Source of the DNA: Ruminococcus sp.
Lineage (GTDB): Bacteria > Bacillota_A > Clostridia > Oscillospirales > Ruminococcaceae
Assembly: GCA_017418765.1 (NCBI GenBank)
Contig: JAFOMV010000029.1
Coordinates: forward strand, 1-8,393
DNA: 8,393 nucleotides
Direction: 5' to 3'
Shown in pieces: positions 1 through 5,281 of this stretch (position 1 is the stretch's first letter; each line of letters opens with the position of its first letter). The notes below the pieces were generated by a model that had not been told where the DNA came from, searched no databases, and saw only the letters and a program-made list of their open reading frames with translations. Made by a program: the position numbers and the translations under genes.

Positions 1-557
1 GCCATATCCTTTTCAAAGGCTGTCTCACGAATAATATATTCAAGGAGAGTCTCCTCATCGGGAAGCTTTCCGTCGCCGATATCACGGTTTGCAAGCATTC
101 CCTTGACAGGCTCAATTATCTCATAGCCGAACTGTTTCAGCTTTTCAAGATTATCCTGAACTATAGGATTATGGAACATATTATGGTTCATAGCCGGAGC
201 GATTATCTTTTTGCAGGTACAAGCCATTACTGTAGTAGTCAGCATATCGTCGGCGATACCGTTGGCTATCTTGCCTATAACGTTTGCAGTCGCAGGAGCG
301 ATAACAGCTACATCCGCTTTCTTTGCGATGGAAACGTGCTCAACGCTGTATTCAAAGTTGCGGTCAAATGTATCTATCAGGCATTTATGCTGAGTAAGAG
401 TCTCGAACGTCAGCGGATGAACGAAATTCATAGTATTAGGTGTCATAGCAACATGGACATCAGCCCCAAGCTTTGTGAGCATTCTTGCAAGGTTGCATAT
501 CTTATAAGCTGCAATGGAGCTTGAAACTCCCAGCAGAACTGTTTTTCCTGTAAGCAT
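1..557 (-). CDS. coaBC: CoaBC, phosphopantothenoylcysteine decarboxylase domain (3' part outside window)
   Basis: This is the N-terminal flavoprotein (CoaC) half of the bifunctional CoA-biosynthesis enzyme. CoaC decarboxylates 4'-phosphopantothenoylcysteine to 4'-phosphopantetheine using FMN; the CoaB ligase half would lie beyond position 1. About 185 residues are visible. They include the FMN-binding start GVSSSIAAYK (10-19), catalytic His74 in VEHVSIAKKAD, the APATANVIGKIANGIADD stretch (87-104) and the PAMNHNMFHNP motif (121-131) with Asn124. The substrate-clamp loop reads GMLANRDIGDGKL, so Asn157 sits where the E. coli enzyme has the catalytic Cys158. The start is the ATG at 557, preceded by GGAGG at 564-568 with 6 nt spacing. 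No strong promoter is seen immediately upstream; the lipoprotein promoter at 1041-1069 may read through into it. The family assignment is firm. The effect of the missing Cys is unknown. Confidence 0.93.
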   Translation of the reverse strand, partial: MLTGKTVLLGVSSSIAAYKICNLARMLTKLGADVHVAMTPNTMNFVHPLTFETLTQHKCLIDTFDRNFEYSVEHVSIAKKADVAVIAPATANVIGKIANGIADDMLTTTVMACTCKKIIAPAMNHNMFHNPIVQDNLEKLKQFGYEIIEPVKGMLANRDIGDGKLPDEETLLEYIIRETAFEKDM

Positions 558-575
558 AGATATCCTCCGTGTATA

Positions 576-716
576 TTATTTACAAAAAGTATTTATCTCT
601 ATTTCAAGCAGACGGTAAACATCAGCTATCAGATATCCGTCAGCAATGGCATGATTCAGTCTCACTGTCACGGGCATCATAAGTCTGCTGTTTTCCTCAC
701 GTTTTTCCCCTGTCTG
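576..716 (-). pseudogene. C-terminal remnant of a chloramphenicol-acetyltransferase-like protein
   Basis: A 46-codon open stretch on the minus strand ends at TAA (576-578) and is closed upstream by an in-frame TAG (717-719). The peptide contains RLMMPVTVRLNHAIADGYLI. This matches the C-terminal active-site region of CAT-family acetyltransferases (LMPxxxQVHHAxxDG), with the HxxxD catalytic pair intact. A full CAT is about 210-220 residues, so some 80% of the protein is missing. I see no ribosome binding site or signs of the N-terminal trimer domain; the preceding sequence is the lipoprotein gene. It is therefore probably a decayed or deleted gene rather than a working one. Its stop is only 18 nt from the coaBC start, so it may now act as part of the coaBC 5' leader. 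A short expressed ORF starting at the internal ATG ATG is possible but unlikely. Confidence 0.75.
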
Positions 717-728
717 CTATCCTGTAAT

Positions 729-935
729 TCACATTTTGTTATTATCTGCGATAATATCATCATCAGTATCATTTACTGTTTCATCCGCTTCTTCAATGCT
801 GTATGAATTCTCCTTGCTCATTGCAGCCGTTTTCATAGCTGCCTCGTCCGGAGGAGGTCCATATGCACAGGAATTCATATTCATTGCCGCTGTAAACAGC
901 ACAGCAGTAAGCGCTGCTTTTTGTATTTTTTTCAT
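729..935 (-). CDS. small predicted lipoprotein, 68 aa, function unknown
   Basis: The start ATG (935) follows AGGAG (944-948) with 8 nt spacing. The N-terminus is a typical signal peptide: KK at 2-3, a hydrophobic stretch AALTAVLFTAAM (7-18), then a loose lipobox ending at Cys23 (MNSC). The mature part begins CAYGPPPDE and is strongly acidic, with several runs of D and E towards the end and no predicted fold. Small lipoproteins starting C-x-YGPPP are, from memory, recurrent in Ruminococcaceae and Bacteroidales, without known function. A strong promoter (1041-1069) and a leader of about 100 nt serve this gene, so it is likely well expressed. A CAT relic and coaBC follow downstream with no visible terminator. 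The lipobox lacks the usual Leu at -3, so lipidation is likely rather than certain. LspA, encoded in this same window, would process it. Confidence 0.7.
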   Translation of the reverse strand: MKKIQKAALTAVLFTAAMNMNSCAYGPPPDEAAMKTAAMSKENSYSIEEADETVNDTDDDIIADNNKM

Positions 936-1040
936 ACCAACATCTCCTGACTATTTACTTTTGCTGCCCTGTCTGATCCTGAAAAATGCAAGTAGACAAG
1001 AGGAGCATTTTCTCTTAATGATATCATGCAGTTTATATAC

Positions 1041-1069
1041 ATTATACAGCAAGGCAGCTCAAAAGTCAA
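1041..1069 (-). promoter_or_regulatory. sigma-A promoter for the small lipoprotein gene
   Basis: On the minus strand, TTGACT (1064-1069) and TATAAT (1041-1046) are separated by exactly 17 nt. The expected start is near 1034, giving an untranslated leader of about 100 nt before the ATG at 935. It is arranged back to back with the folT promoter. With no terminator visible before coaBC, it may also transcribe coaBC. Confidence 0.82.
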
Positions 1070-1127
1070 TACAAATGAACACTATATCAAATAATGATCT
1101 GTTCCCAATTCTTTGGCAAAAGAGTAC

Positions 1128-1156
1128 TTGACAAAAGAATAATATCGTTGTATAAT
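1128..1156 (+). promoter_or_regulatory. sigma-A promoter for folT-folC
   Basis: TTGACA (1128-1133) and TATAAT (1151-1156) are both perfect consensus hexamers with a 17 nt spacer. Transcription would start near 1163, directly at a small hairpin and about 25 nt before the THF riboswitch. Such a strong basal promoter fits a gene whose output is set mainly by the leader RNA. Confidence 0.9.
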
Positions 1157-1162
1157 GTACTT

Positions 1163-1178
1163 GCAGCAGCGATGCTGT
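1163..1178 (+). other. 5'-end hairpin with GCGA tetraloop in the folT leader
   Basis: CAGCA (1164-1168) and TGCTG (1173-1177) pair around GCGA, a GNRA-type tetraloop; G1163 and T1178 can add a wobble pair. The hairpin begins almost exactly at the predicted transcription start. It could protect the 5' end of the mRNA from decay or insulate the riboswitch. The structure is read from the sequence; the role is inferred. Confidence 0.5.
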
Positions 1179-1188
1179 GTAAATTCAC

Positions 1189-1287
1189 TGAAGAGTAAAA
1201 ATACGTTCGTTAAGTGTTGACCGGACGGGGAGTTGCCGGTCAGACGAAAAGCGCCAGCTTGCGGTTCGTATTTTGCATCCCGCTTCA
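1189..1287 (+). promoter_or_regulatory. tetrahydrofolate (THF) riboswitch, class I aptamer
   Basis: The layout matches the folT-type THF aptamer as I remember the Eubacterium siraeum structure. P1 is TGAAG (1189-1193) with CTTCA (1283-1287). The conserved AGTA follows P1. P2 is AAAATACG (1198-1205) with CGTATTTT (1267-1274). The invariant GTTAAGTG (1209-1216) comes next, then P3, TGACCGG (1218-1224) with CCGGTCA (1236-1242). After that come ACGAA and the short P4 hairpin, and the conserved TTGCATCC (1273-1280). The P3 loop GGGA (1228-1231) can form the expected pseudoknot with TCCC (1278-1281). It sits between a consensus promoter and folT, the usual target. Binding of reduced folates is expected to lower folT expression. 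Confidence 0.94.
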
Positions 1288-1308
1288 TAGGACAATATAA
1301 AAGATACC

Positions 1309-1350
1309 ATGCCTTCTTTTCTTGTCGTATGAGTGAGGAAAAGGAGGTAT
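1309..1350 (+). promoter_or_regulatory. expression platform: hairpin masking the folT Shine-Dalgarno site
   Basis: CCTTCTTTTC (1312-1321) pairs over all ten positions (one G-U) with GAAAAGGAGG (1338-1347), which contains the folT ribosome binding site AAGGAGG. The helix can extend outward through 1309-1311/1348-1350 and inward through 1322-1323/1336-1337, around a 12-nt loop. Formation would hide the SD and so switch folT off at translation. Six T residues (1350-1355) follow the stem directly, so the same hairpin might also cause some transcription termination. The hairpin is seen in the sequence; its role is inferred from the adjacent riboswitch. Confidence 0.75.
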
Positions 1351-1355
1351 TTTTT

Positions 1356-1925
1356 ATGGATTCAAACAACTCAACAGCTTTAAAGTCAAACATCCGTATC
1401 TTCAAGAACACAAAGGTGCTCGTTATAGCAGGTCTTCTTGCTGCACTCAGCATAGTGCTCGGCAAATTCACCGCTATAAATATCGGAAACAGCATCCGTA
1501 TCGGCTTCGGAGCGCTGCCCATACAGATGGCAGGCATATTCTTCGGTCCCGTTATCGGCGCAGTTGTGGGCGGAGCAGCTGATCTGATCGGCTGCATACT
1601 TCGAGGATACGCTATCAATCCGATAATCACACTCGGCTCGATAAGCATTGGTTTTGTTTCAGGTGCAATGTATAATGTCATCCTGAAAAAGCTTACTTCC
1701 CAAAAGGTACTGAAAATTGCCTTATCTACACTCACAGCTCACATTATCGGTTCAATGATCATCACATCTTATGGTCTGTTCGCATACTACCATACACCTA
1801 TGCAGACTCTCGCATGGCGTGTGCCTATATATTTAATAACAAGCGCTGTAGAAACTATCATCATCTCGATCATGCTGAGCAACAAAGGCTTCTCAGCAGA
1901 ACTTGAAAAGGTAACAGGAAAATGA
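1356..1925 (+). CDS. folT: FolT, folate-specific S component of an ECF transporter
   Basis: This 189-residue, highly hydrophobic protein has about six membrane segments (near 20-37, 47-63, 64-82, 88-110, 118-142, 155-176). It carries the hallmark S-component stretch PIQMAGIFFGPVIGAVVGG with the following AADLIG, and an AxxxA motif (Ala25/Ala29) in helix 1 for docking the ECF T subunit. It would bind folate outside the cell and import it with the shared EcfA/EcfA'/EcfT module, which is not encoded here. The start is the ATG at 1356 after AAGGAGG (1341-1347). A longer reading from 1233 would run through the riboswitch, and the ATG at 1329 lies in the SD-hairpin loop with no SD of its own. folC overlaps the stop by ATGA. 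Folate specificity follows from the THF riboswitch and the folC partner. Confidence 0.93.
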   Translation: MDSNNSTALKSNIRIFKNTKVLVIAGLLAALSIVLGKFTAINIGNSIRIGFGALPIQMAGIFFGPVIGAVVGGAADLIGCILRGYAINPIITLGSISIGFVSGAMYNVILKKLTSQKVLKIALSTLTAHIIGSMIITSYGLFAYYHTPMQTLAWRVPIYLITSAVETIIISIMLSNKGFSAELEKVTGK

Positions 1926-3190
1926 ATTATACCGAAGCTAAGGAATATCTCAGGACTGCCTCCGAAAGAGGCAGCATCCTCGGCCTTGAACGTGTAAAGG
2001 AACTTCTTAGACTAATGGGTGACCCACAGGAAAAAGTATCAGTCATCCATGTAGCAGGTACAAACGGCAAGGGCTCTTTCGGCGCAATGATGACCTCTGT
2101 ACTCACAAGTGCAGGCTATAAAACAGGCGGATTTTCTTCACCTGCCATCACCGATATCACCGACAGCTACCGTATAAACTGCAATGAGATAAGCAAAGAG
2201 AGATTCGCCGCCCTTATCGGTAAAATAGCTCCTTTCTGCGATAAAATGAACGAAAAGCCCACTGAATTCGAGATAATGACAGCTGCGGCATACCTGCTTT
2301 TCGCTGAGGAAGGCTGTGATGCAGCTGTGATCGAATGCGGAATGGGCGGCGATACCGATGCAACTAATGTCATAAGCAGACCTGTGCTCTCTGTTATCAC
2401 AAATGTTCAGTCAGACCATTGCGGTTTTCTTGGCAATACCATCTCTGAGATAGCGGCACACAAAGCAGGTATAATCAAAAGCGGATGTCCTGTGTACTAC
2501 GGCGGAGACTCTGCTGAAGCGTTTGAGATAATCTCAATGAAAGCAAAAATGCTCGGTGCTCCTTTCAGCTTTGCGGACCGCTCCGATATATCGGGAGTAA
2601 AATACAGCATAGACGGGCTGGAGTTCATATATAAGGATGAGCCTCTGAGAGTACCTCTCCTCGGTGCGTATCAGTTGGAAAACACCATTAACGTTATCCA
2701 TTGTGCAAGAATTCTTGCTCAGAATGGCTGCCGCCTGACTTTCTCAGATCTCAGGCATGGTCTGATGAATACAGTATGGCATGGCAGATTTGAGATACTC
2801 CGCCGTGACCCCTATGTTATATTTGACGGCGCTCATAACCCCGATGGTATCAGATACGCTTCAGAAAGCATAAAACGGTATTTCGGCGATAAAAAGACCG
2901 CCATGCTCATCGGAGTTATGGCGGATAAGGAATATCAGCTTTATGCCGATATACTTGGTGAACTTGTTGATAAGGTCTTTACTGTCATCCCCGACAATCC
3001 CCGTGCTCTTGACAGTAAAACTCTTGCAGGAGTTTTTACTGATAAAGGAATTGAAGCTGAAAGTTTCGATATTCTCCCTGATGGCGTAAAAGCTGCATAC
3101 AGCTACGCAAAAAATAAGAATATCCCACTGATCGCCCTGGGCTCACTGTATATGTATAATGATTTCGTGAAAGCTCTTTCTCTGGTATAA
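1922..3190 (+). CDS. folC: FolC, folylpolyglutamate synthase / dihydrofolate synthase
   Basis: This 422-residue Mur-ligase-superfamily enzyme adds glutamate to folates using ATP, keeping them in the cell; many homologues also make dihydrofolate from dihydropteroate. Visible motifs are the P-loop GTNGKGS (46-52), SSPAITDITDSYRIN in place of the folate-site loop, ITNVQSDHCGFLGNT and HKAGIIKSG around the Mg/carbamyl-lysine region, DGAHNPDG (302-309) opening the C-terminal domain, and a terminal GSLYM. Length is normal for the family. The ATG overlaps the folT stop as ATGA and has only a weak AGGA upstream, so it is probably translated by coupling to folT and thus also under the THF riboswitch. 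The folate-site loop lacks the common Glu-Arg pair (see findings). The bifunctional DHFS activity cannot be decided from sequence alone. Confidence 0.93.
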   Translation: MNYTEAKEYLRTASERGSILGLERVKELLRLMGDPQEKVSVIHVAGTNGKGSFGAMMTSVLTSAGYKTGGFSSPAITDITDSYRINCNEISKERFAALIGKIAPFCDKMNEKPTEFEIMTAAAYLLFAEEGCDAAVIECGMGGDTDATNVISRPVLSVITNVQSDHCGFLGNTISEIAAHKAGIIKSGCPVYYGGDSAEAFEIISMKAKMLGAPFSFADRSDISGVKYSIDGLEFIYKDEPLRVPLLGAYQLENTINVIHCARILAQNGCRLTFSDLRHGLMNTVWHGRFEILRRDPYVIFDGAHNPDGIRYASESIKRYFGDKKTAMLIGVMADKEYQLYADILGELVDKVFTVIPDNPRALDSKTLAGVFTDKGIEAESFDILPDGVKAAYSYAKNKNIPLIALGSLYMYNDFVKALSLV

Positions 3191-3194
3191 AAAT

Positions 3195-3238
3195 AACGCC
3201 TGACAGTTATCTGAAAAACTGTCAGGCGTTTCTTTTTT
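3195..3238. terminator. bidirectional intrinsic terminator between folC and the transketolase genes
   Basis: A perfect 13-bp stem, AACGCCTGACAGT (3195-3207) with ACTGTCAGGCGTT (3218-3230), encloses a 10-nt loop. It is followed on the plus strand by TCTTTTTT. On the minus strand it is followed by ATTTTTA, so it can stop both convergent operons. It starts 5 nt after the folC stop and ends beside the stop of the transketolase C-terminal subunit gene. Confidence 0.93.
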
Positions 3239-4184
3239 ATTTAAGCTTTACTGCTTCCTTTACTGTTTTTACGATGTTCTCAGCAGAGAGTCCGAACTCC
3301 TTGAGGAGGTCAACAGCAGGACCTGAGTGTCCGAATTCATCGTTTACACCTATCTTTACAACAGGTACAGGGCAGCACTCTGTTACAGCCTCAGCCACAG
3401 CAGAACCAAGTCCGCCTATAACGCTGTGCTCCTCAGCAGTAACGATAATGCCTGTCTCCTTTGCACACTTGCAGATAAGCTCCTTATCAAGAGGCTTGAT
3501 AGTGTGGATATTTACAACTCTTGCGGAAATCCCCTCAGCTTCAAGTGTCTTTGCAGCTTCAACAGCTTCGTTTACCATAAGGCCTGTTGCAGCAATGGTT
3601 ATATCCTTGCCCTCCTTCATAACAACGCCCTTGCCAAGCTCAAACTTGTATGTTGCAGCATCATTGACTACAGGCACAGCAAGACGTCCGAAACGCATAT
3701 ATACGGGACCGTTAAAATCAAGTGCAGCCTTTACAGCAGCCTTAGCCTCAACATCATCGCAGGGATTGATGATAGTCATGCCCGGGATAGTTCTCATTAG
3801 AGCGATATCCTCATTGCACTGGTGTGTAGCGCCGTCCTCACCAACAGAGATGCCTGCGTGTGTTGCGCCTATCTTTACGTTGAGATGGGGGTAGCCGATA
3901 GAGTTTCTTACTATCTCATATGCTCTGCCGGCAGCGAACATAGCAAATGTACTTGCGAAAGGTATCTTTCCGGCAGCAGCAAGACCTGCTGCAACGCCCA
4001 TCATATTAGCTTCTGCGATACCGCAGTCAAAGAAACGGTCAGGATAAGCCTTCTTGAATATACCTGTCTTTGTAGCAGCAGCAAGGTCTGCATCGAGAAC
4101 AACGAGGTCTTTGTATTCCTCAGCCAGATCTCTCAGAGCCTCACCGTAGCTTTCTCTGGTAGCCTTCTTTATAACATCTGCCAT
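3237..4184 (-). CDS. transketolase, C-terminal subunit
   Basis: The 315-residue product corresponds to the pyrimidine-binding and C-terminal domains of transketolase, which transfers two-carbon units between ketose and aldose phosphates in the cytosol. DCGIAEANM (53-61) carries the conserved Glu58 that activates thiamine diphosphate. STFAMFAAGRAYE and GATHAGISVGEDGATHQ (106-122) are typical active-site stretches with His109 and His121. The C-terminal domain includes VNIHTIKPLD and TAEEHSVIGGLG. It lies 4 nt downstream of the N-terminal subunit gene, and its SD (TCCTCC on the plus strand, 4193-4198) is inside that gene's end. The pair therefore forms one operon making a two-chain enzyme, as is common in Clostridia and archaea. 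A DXS-like role is less likely: the full tkt-type N partner sits next to it. Confidence 0.93.
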   Translation of the reverse strand: MADVIKKATRESYGEALRDLAEEYKDLVVLDADLAAATKTGIFKKAYPDRFFDCGIAEANMMGVAAGLAAAGKIPFASTFAMFAAGRAYEIVRNSIGYPHLNVKIGATHAGISVGEDGATHQCNEDIALMRTIPGMTIINPCDDVEAKAAVKAALDFNGPVYMRFGRLAVPVVNDAATYKFELGKGVVMKEGKDITIAATGLMVNEAVEAAKTLEAEGISARVVNIHTIKPLDKELICKCAKETGIIVTAEEHSVIGGLGSAVAEAVTECCPVPVVKIGVNDEFGHSGPAVDLLKEFGLSAENIVKTVKEAVKLK

Positions 4185-4188
4185 CGTA

Positions 4189-5028
4189 TTAGTCCTCCAA
4201 TTCCTTTAACTGTGCATTAAGCTCTGCCATAGCCTGATCGTACTGTTCCTTGTTAGGAGCTGTGCCGTGCCAGCCTACCTGATTTTCCATGAACGAAACG
4301 CCCTTGCCCTTTACAGACTTCTGGATGATAGCAACAGGCTTGTCTGTTACCTTTGATGCCTCATCAAATGCAGCCTCAATGCTGTCAAAATCATGAGCGT
4401 CCATAGTAATAACGTGCCAGCCGAAAGCTGCGAATTTATCTGTGATAGGCTCAGGTGAGCATACCTCTGTGACAGGGCCGTCTATCTGAAGTCCGTTATT
4501 ATCAACAATTGCGACCAGATTGCCGAGGCCGTAATGAGCTGCAAACATAGCTGCCTCCCAGACCTGACCTTCTTCGATCTCACCATCGCCGAGAATAGTA
4601 TATACATTATATGACTTGCCGTCGATCTTGCCTGCAAGAGCCATACCGCAGGCAGCAGAGATACCCTGTCCGAGCGAACCGCTTGACATATCTACACCGG
4701 GGATATGGATACATGGATGCCCCTGAAGGAGAGCACCGATATGGCGGAGAGACTTGAGCTCATCAACTGAGAAGAAGCCCTTCTGAGCAAGAACAGCATA
4801 AAGTGCCGGAGCTGTATGTCCTTTTGAAAGCACAAAACGGTCTCTTTCAGAATTATCAGGATCCTTTGCATCAACATTCATCTTATTGAAATAAAGATAT
4901 GTCAGAGTATCGCTGATAGAAAGCGATCCGCCGGGATGTCCTGATTTTGCGTTATAAGTACCCTCGATAACGCCCATTCTTACCTTGCAGGCGATTTTCT
5001 GCAGGTTTTTTTTGAGTTTTGCGTCCAT
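4189..5028 (-). CDS. transketolase, N-terminal (TPP-binding) subunit
   Basis: The 279-residue product is the diphosphate-binding domain of a split transketolase. It shows GHPGGSLS (30-37), SKGHTAPALY (68-77), MSSGSLGQG (114-122) and the thiamine-diphosphate signature from GDGEIEEGQ (147-155) to DNN (176-178), which holds Mg2+ and the cofactor diphosphate. A late WHG motif follows, as in other transketolase N halves. It must pair with the downstream C-terminal subunit to be active. The start ATG (5028) has GGAGG at 5034-5038 with 5 nt spacing. The upstream 250 bp contain a terminator-like hairpin after the phosphatase gene, so these two genes probably have their own promoter, although I cannot identify it confidently. 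Confidence 0.94.
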   Translation of the reverse strand: MDAKLKKNLQKIACKVRMGVIEGTYNAKSGHPGGSLSISDTLTYLYFNKMNVDAKDPDNSERDRFVLSKGHTAPALYAVLAQKGFFSVDELKSLRHIGALLQGHPCIHIPGVDMSSGSLGQGISAACGMALAGKIDGKSYNVYTILGDGEIEEGQVWEAAMFAAHYGLGNLVAIVDNNGLQIDGPVTEVCSPEPITDKFAAFGWHVITMDAHDFDSIEAAFDEASKVTDKPVAIIQKSVKGKGVSFMENQVGWHGTAPNKEQYDQAMAELNAQLKELED

Positions 5029-5063
5029 AATAACCTCCGAATTATTTATTCAACGGTCAAGCC

Positions 5064-5078
5064 GTATCATACTGATAC
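5064..5078. promoter_or_regulatory. operator-like dyad upstream of the transketolase operon
   Basis: GTATCA and TGATAC form a perfect 6-bp inverted repeat around TAC, 36 nt upstream of the ATG at 5028. It could bind a small dimeric repressor or form a weak hairpin in the mRNA leader. No other function is apparent in the 5029-5281 gap besides this and the hairpin at 5222-5245. I found no convincing promoter; the best minus-strand -10 candidate is TACAAT at 5205-5210 with a poor -35. Confidence 0.3.
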
Positions 5079-5221
5079 CATACTTGTAACTATTGTAAGC
5101 TATCCATAAAGCCTTTCTGACAAAAGCCATTTTTTCCTGCGGTGCAGTTCAAACTATATGGCATAGCAGTATCAAGCATAACGATGTCAGTACGTCCAAT
5201 ATATATTGTATCTCAAATGAG

Positions 5222-5245
5222 AAAAAAATGCAATACCTTTATTGC
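5222..5245 (-). terminator. weak intrinsic terminator after the HAD phosphatase gene
   Basis: On the minus strand GCAATA and TATTGC (5240-5245 and 5230-5235) pair around a 4-nt loop, followed by A and seven T (5222-5228). The stem is short and AT-rich, so efficiency may be modest. The plus strand also has five T after the stem (5246-5250). It lies about 37 nt beyond the phosphatase stop, where the ileS-lspA-rluD run would be expected to end. Confidence 0.55.
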
Positions 5246-5281
5246 TTTTTACAGAAATAATAAACAGCTGTATGCACTGGC

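Noticed and set aside
672..718. Direct repeat GTCTGCT at both ends of a 33-bp segment, as a deletion scar or target-site duplication
   Set aside because: Seven bases is within chance expectation and no mobile-element ends are seen.
955..1008. 17-codon minus-strand ORF in the lipoprotein leader (begins MLLLS)
   Set aside because: Only a weak purine stretch precedes it, and nothing links it to control of the downstream gene; it may be chance.
1233..1355. Longer folT reading from ATG 1233, or from ATG 1329
   Set aside because: The first would translate through the riboswitch aptamer and has no SD. The second lies in the SD-hairpin loop without an SD. The ATG at 1356 has AAGGAGG at proper distance and yields a standard-length FolT.
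1082..1735. 217-codon open frame on the minus strand across the folT leader and folT
   Set aside because: It is antisense to folT and the riboswitch, lacks an SD and resembles no protein; it is a shadow of the coding bias of folT.
3274..3894. 206-codon plus-strand frame opposite the transketolase C-terminal subunit gene
   Set aside because: Antisense shadow rich in Ser, Thr, Ala and Pro; the minus-strand gene has all transketolase motifs.
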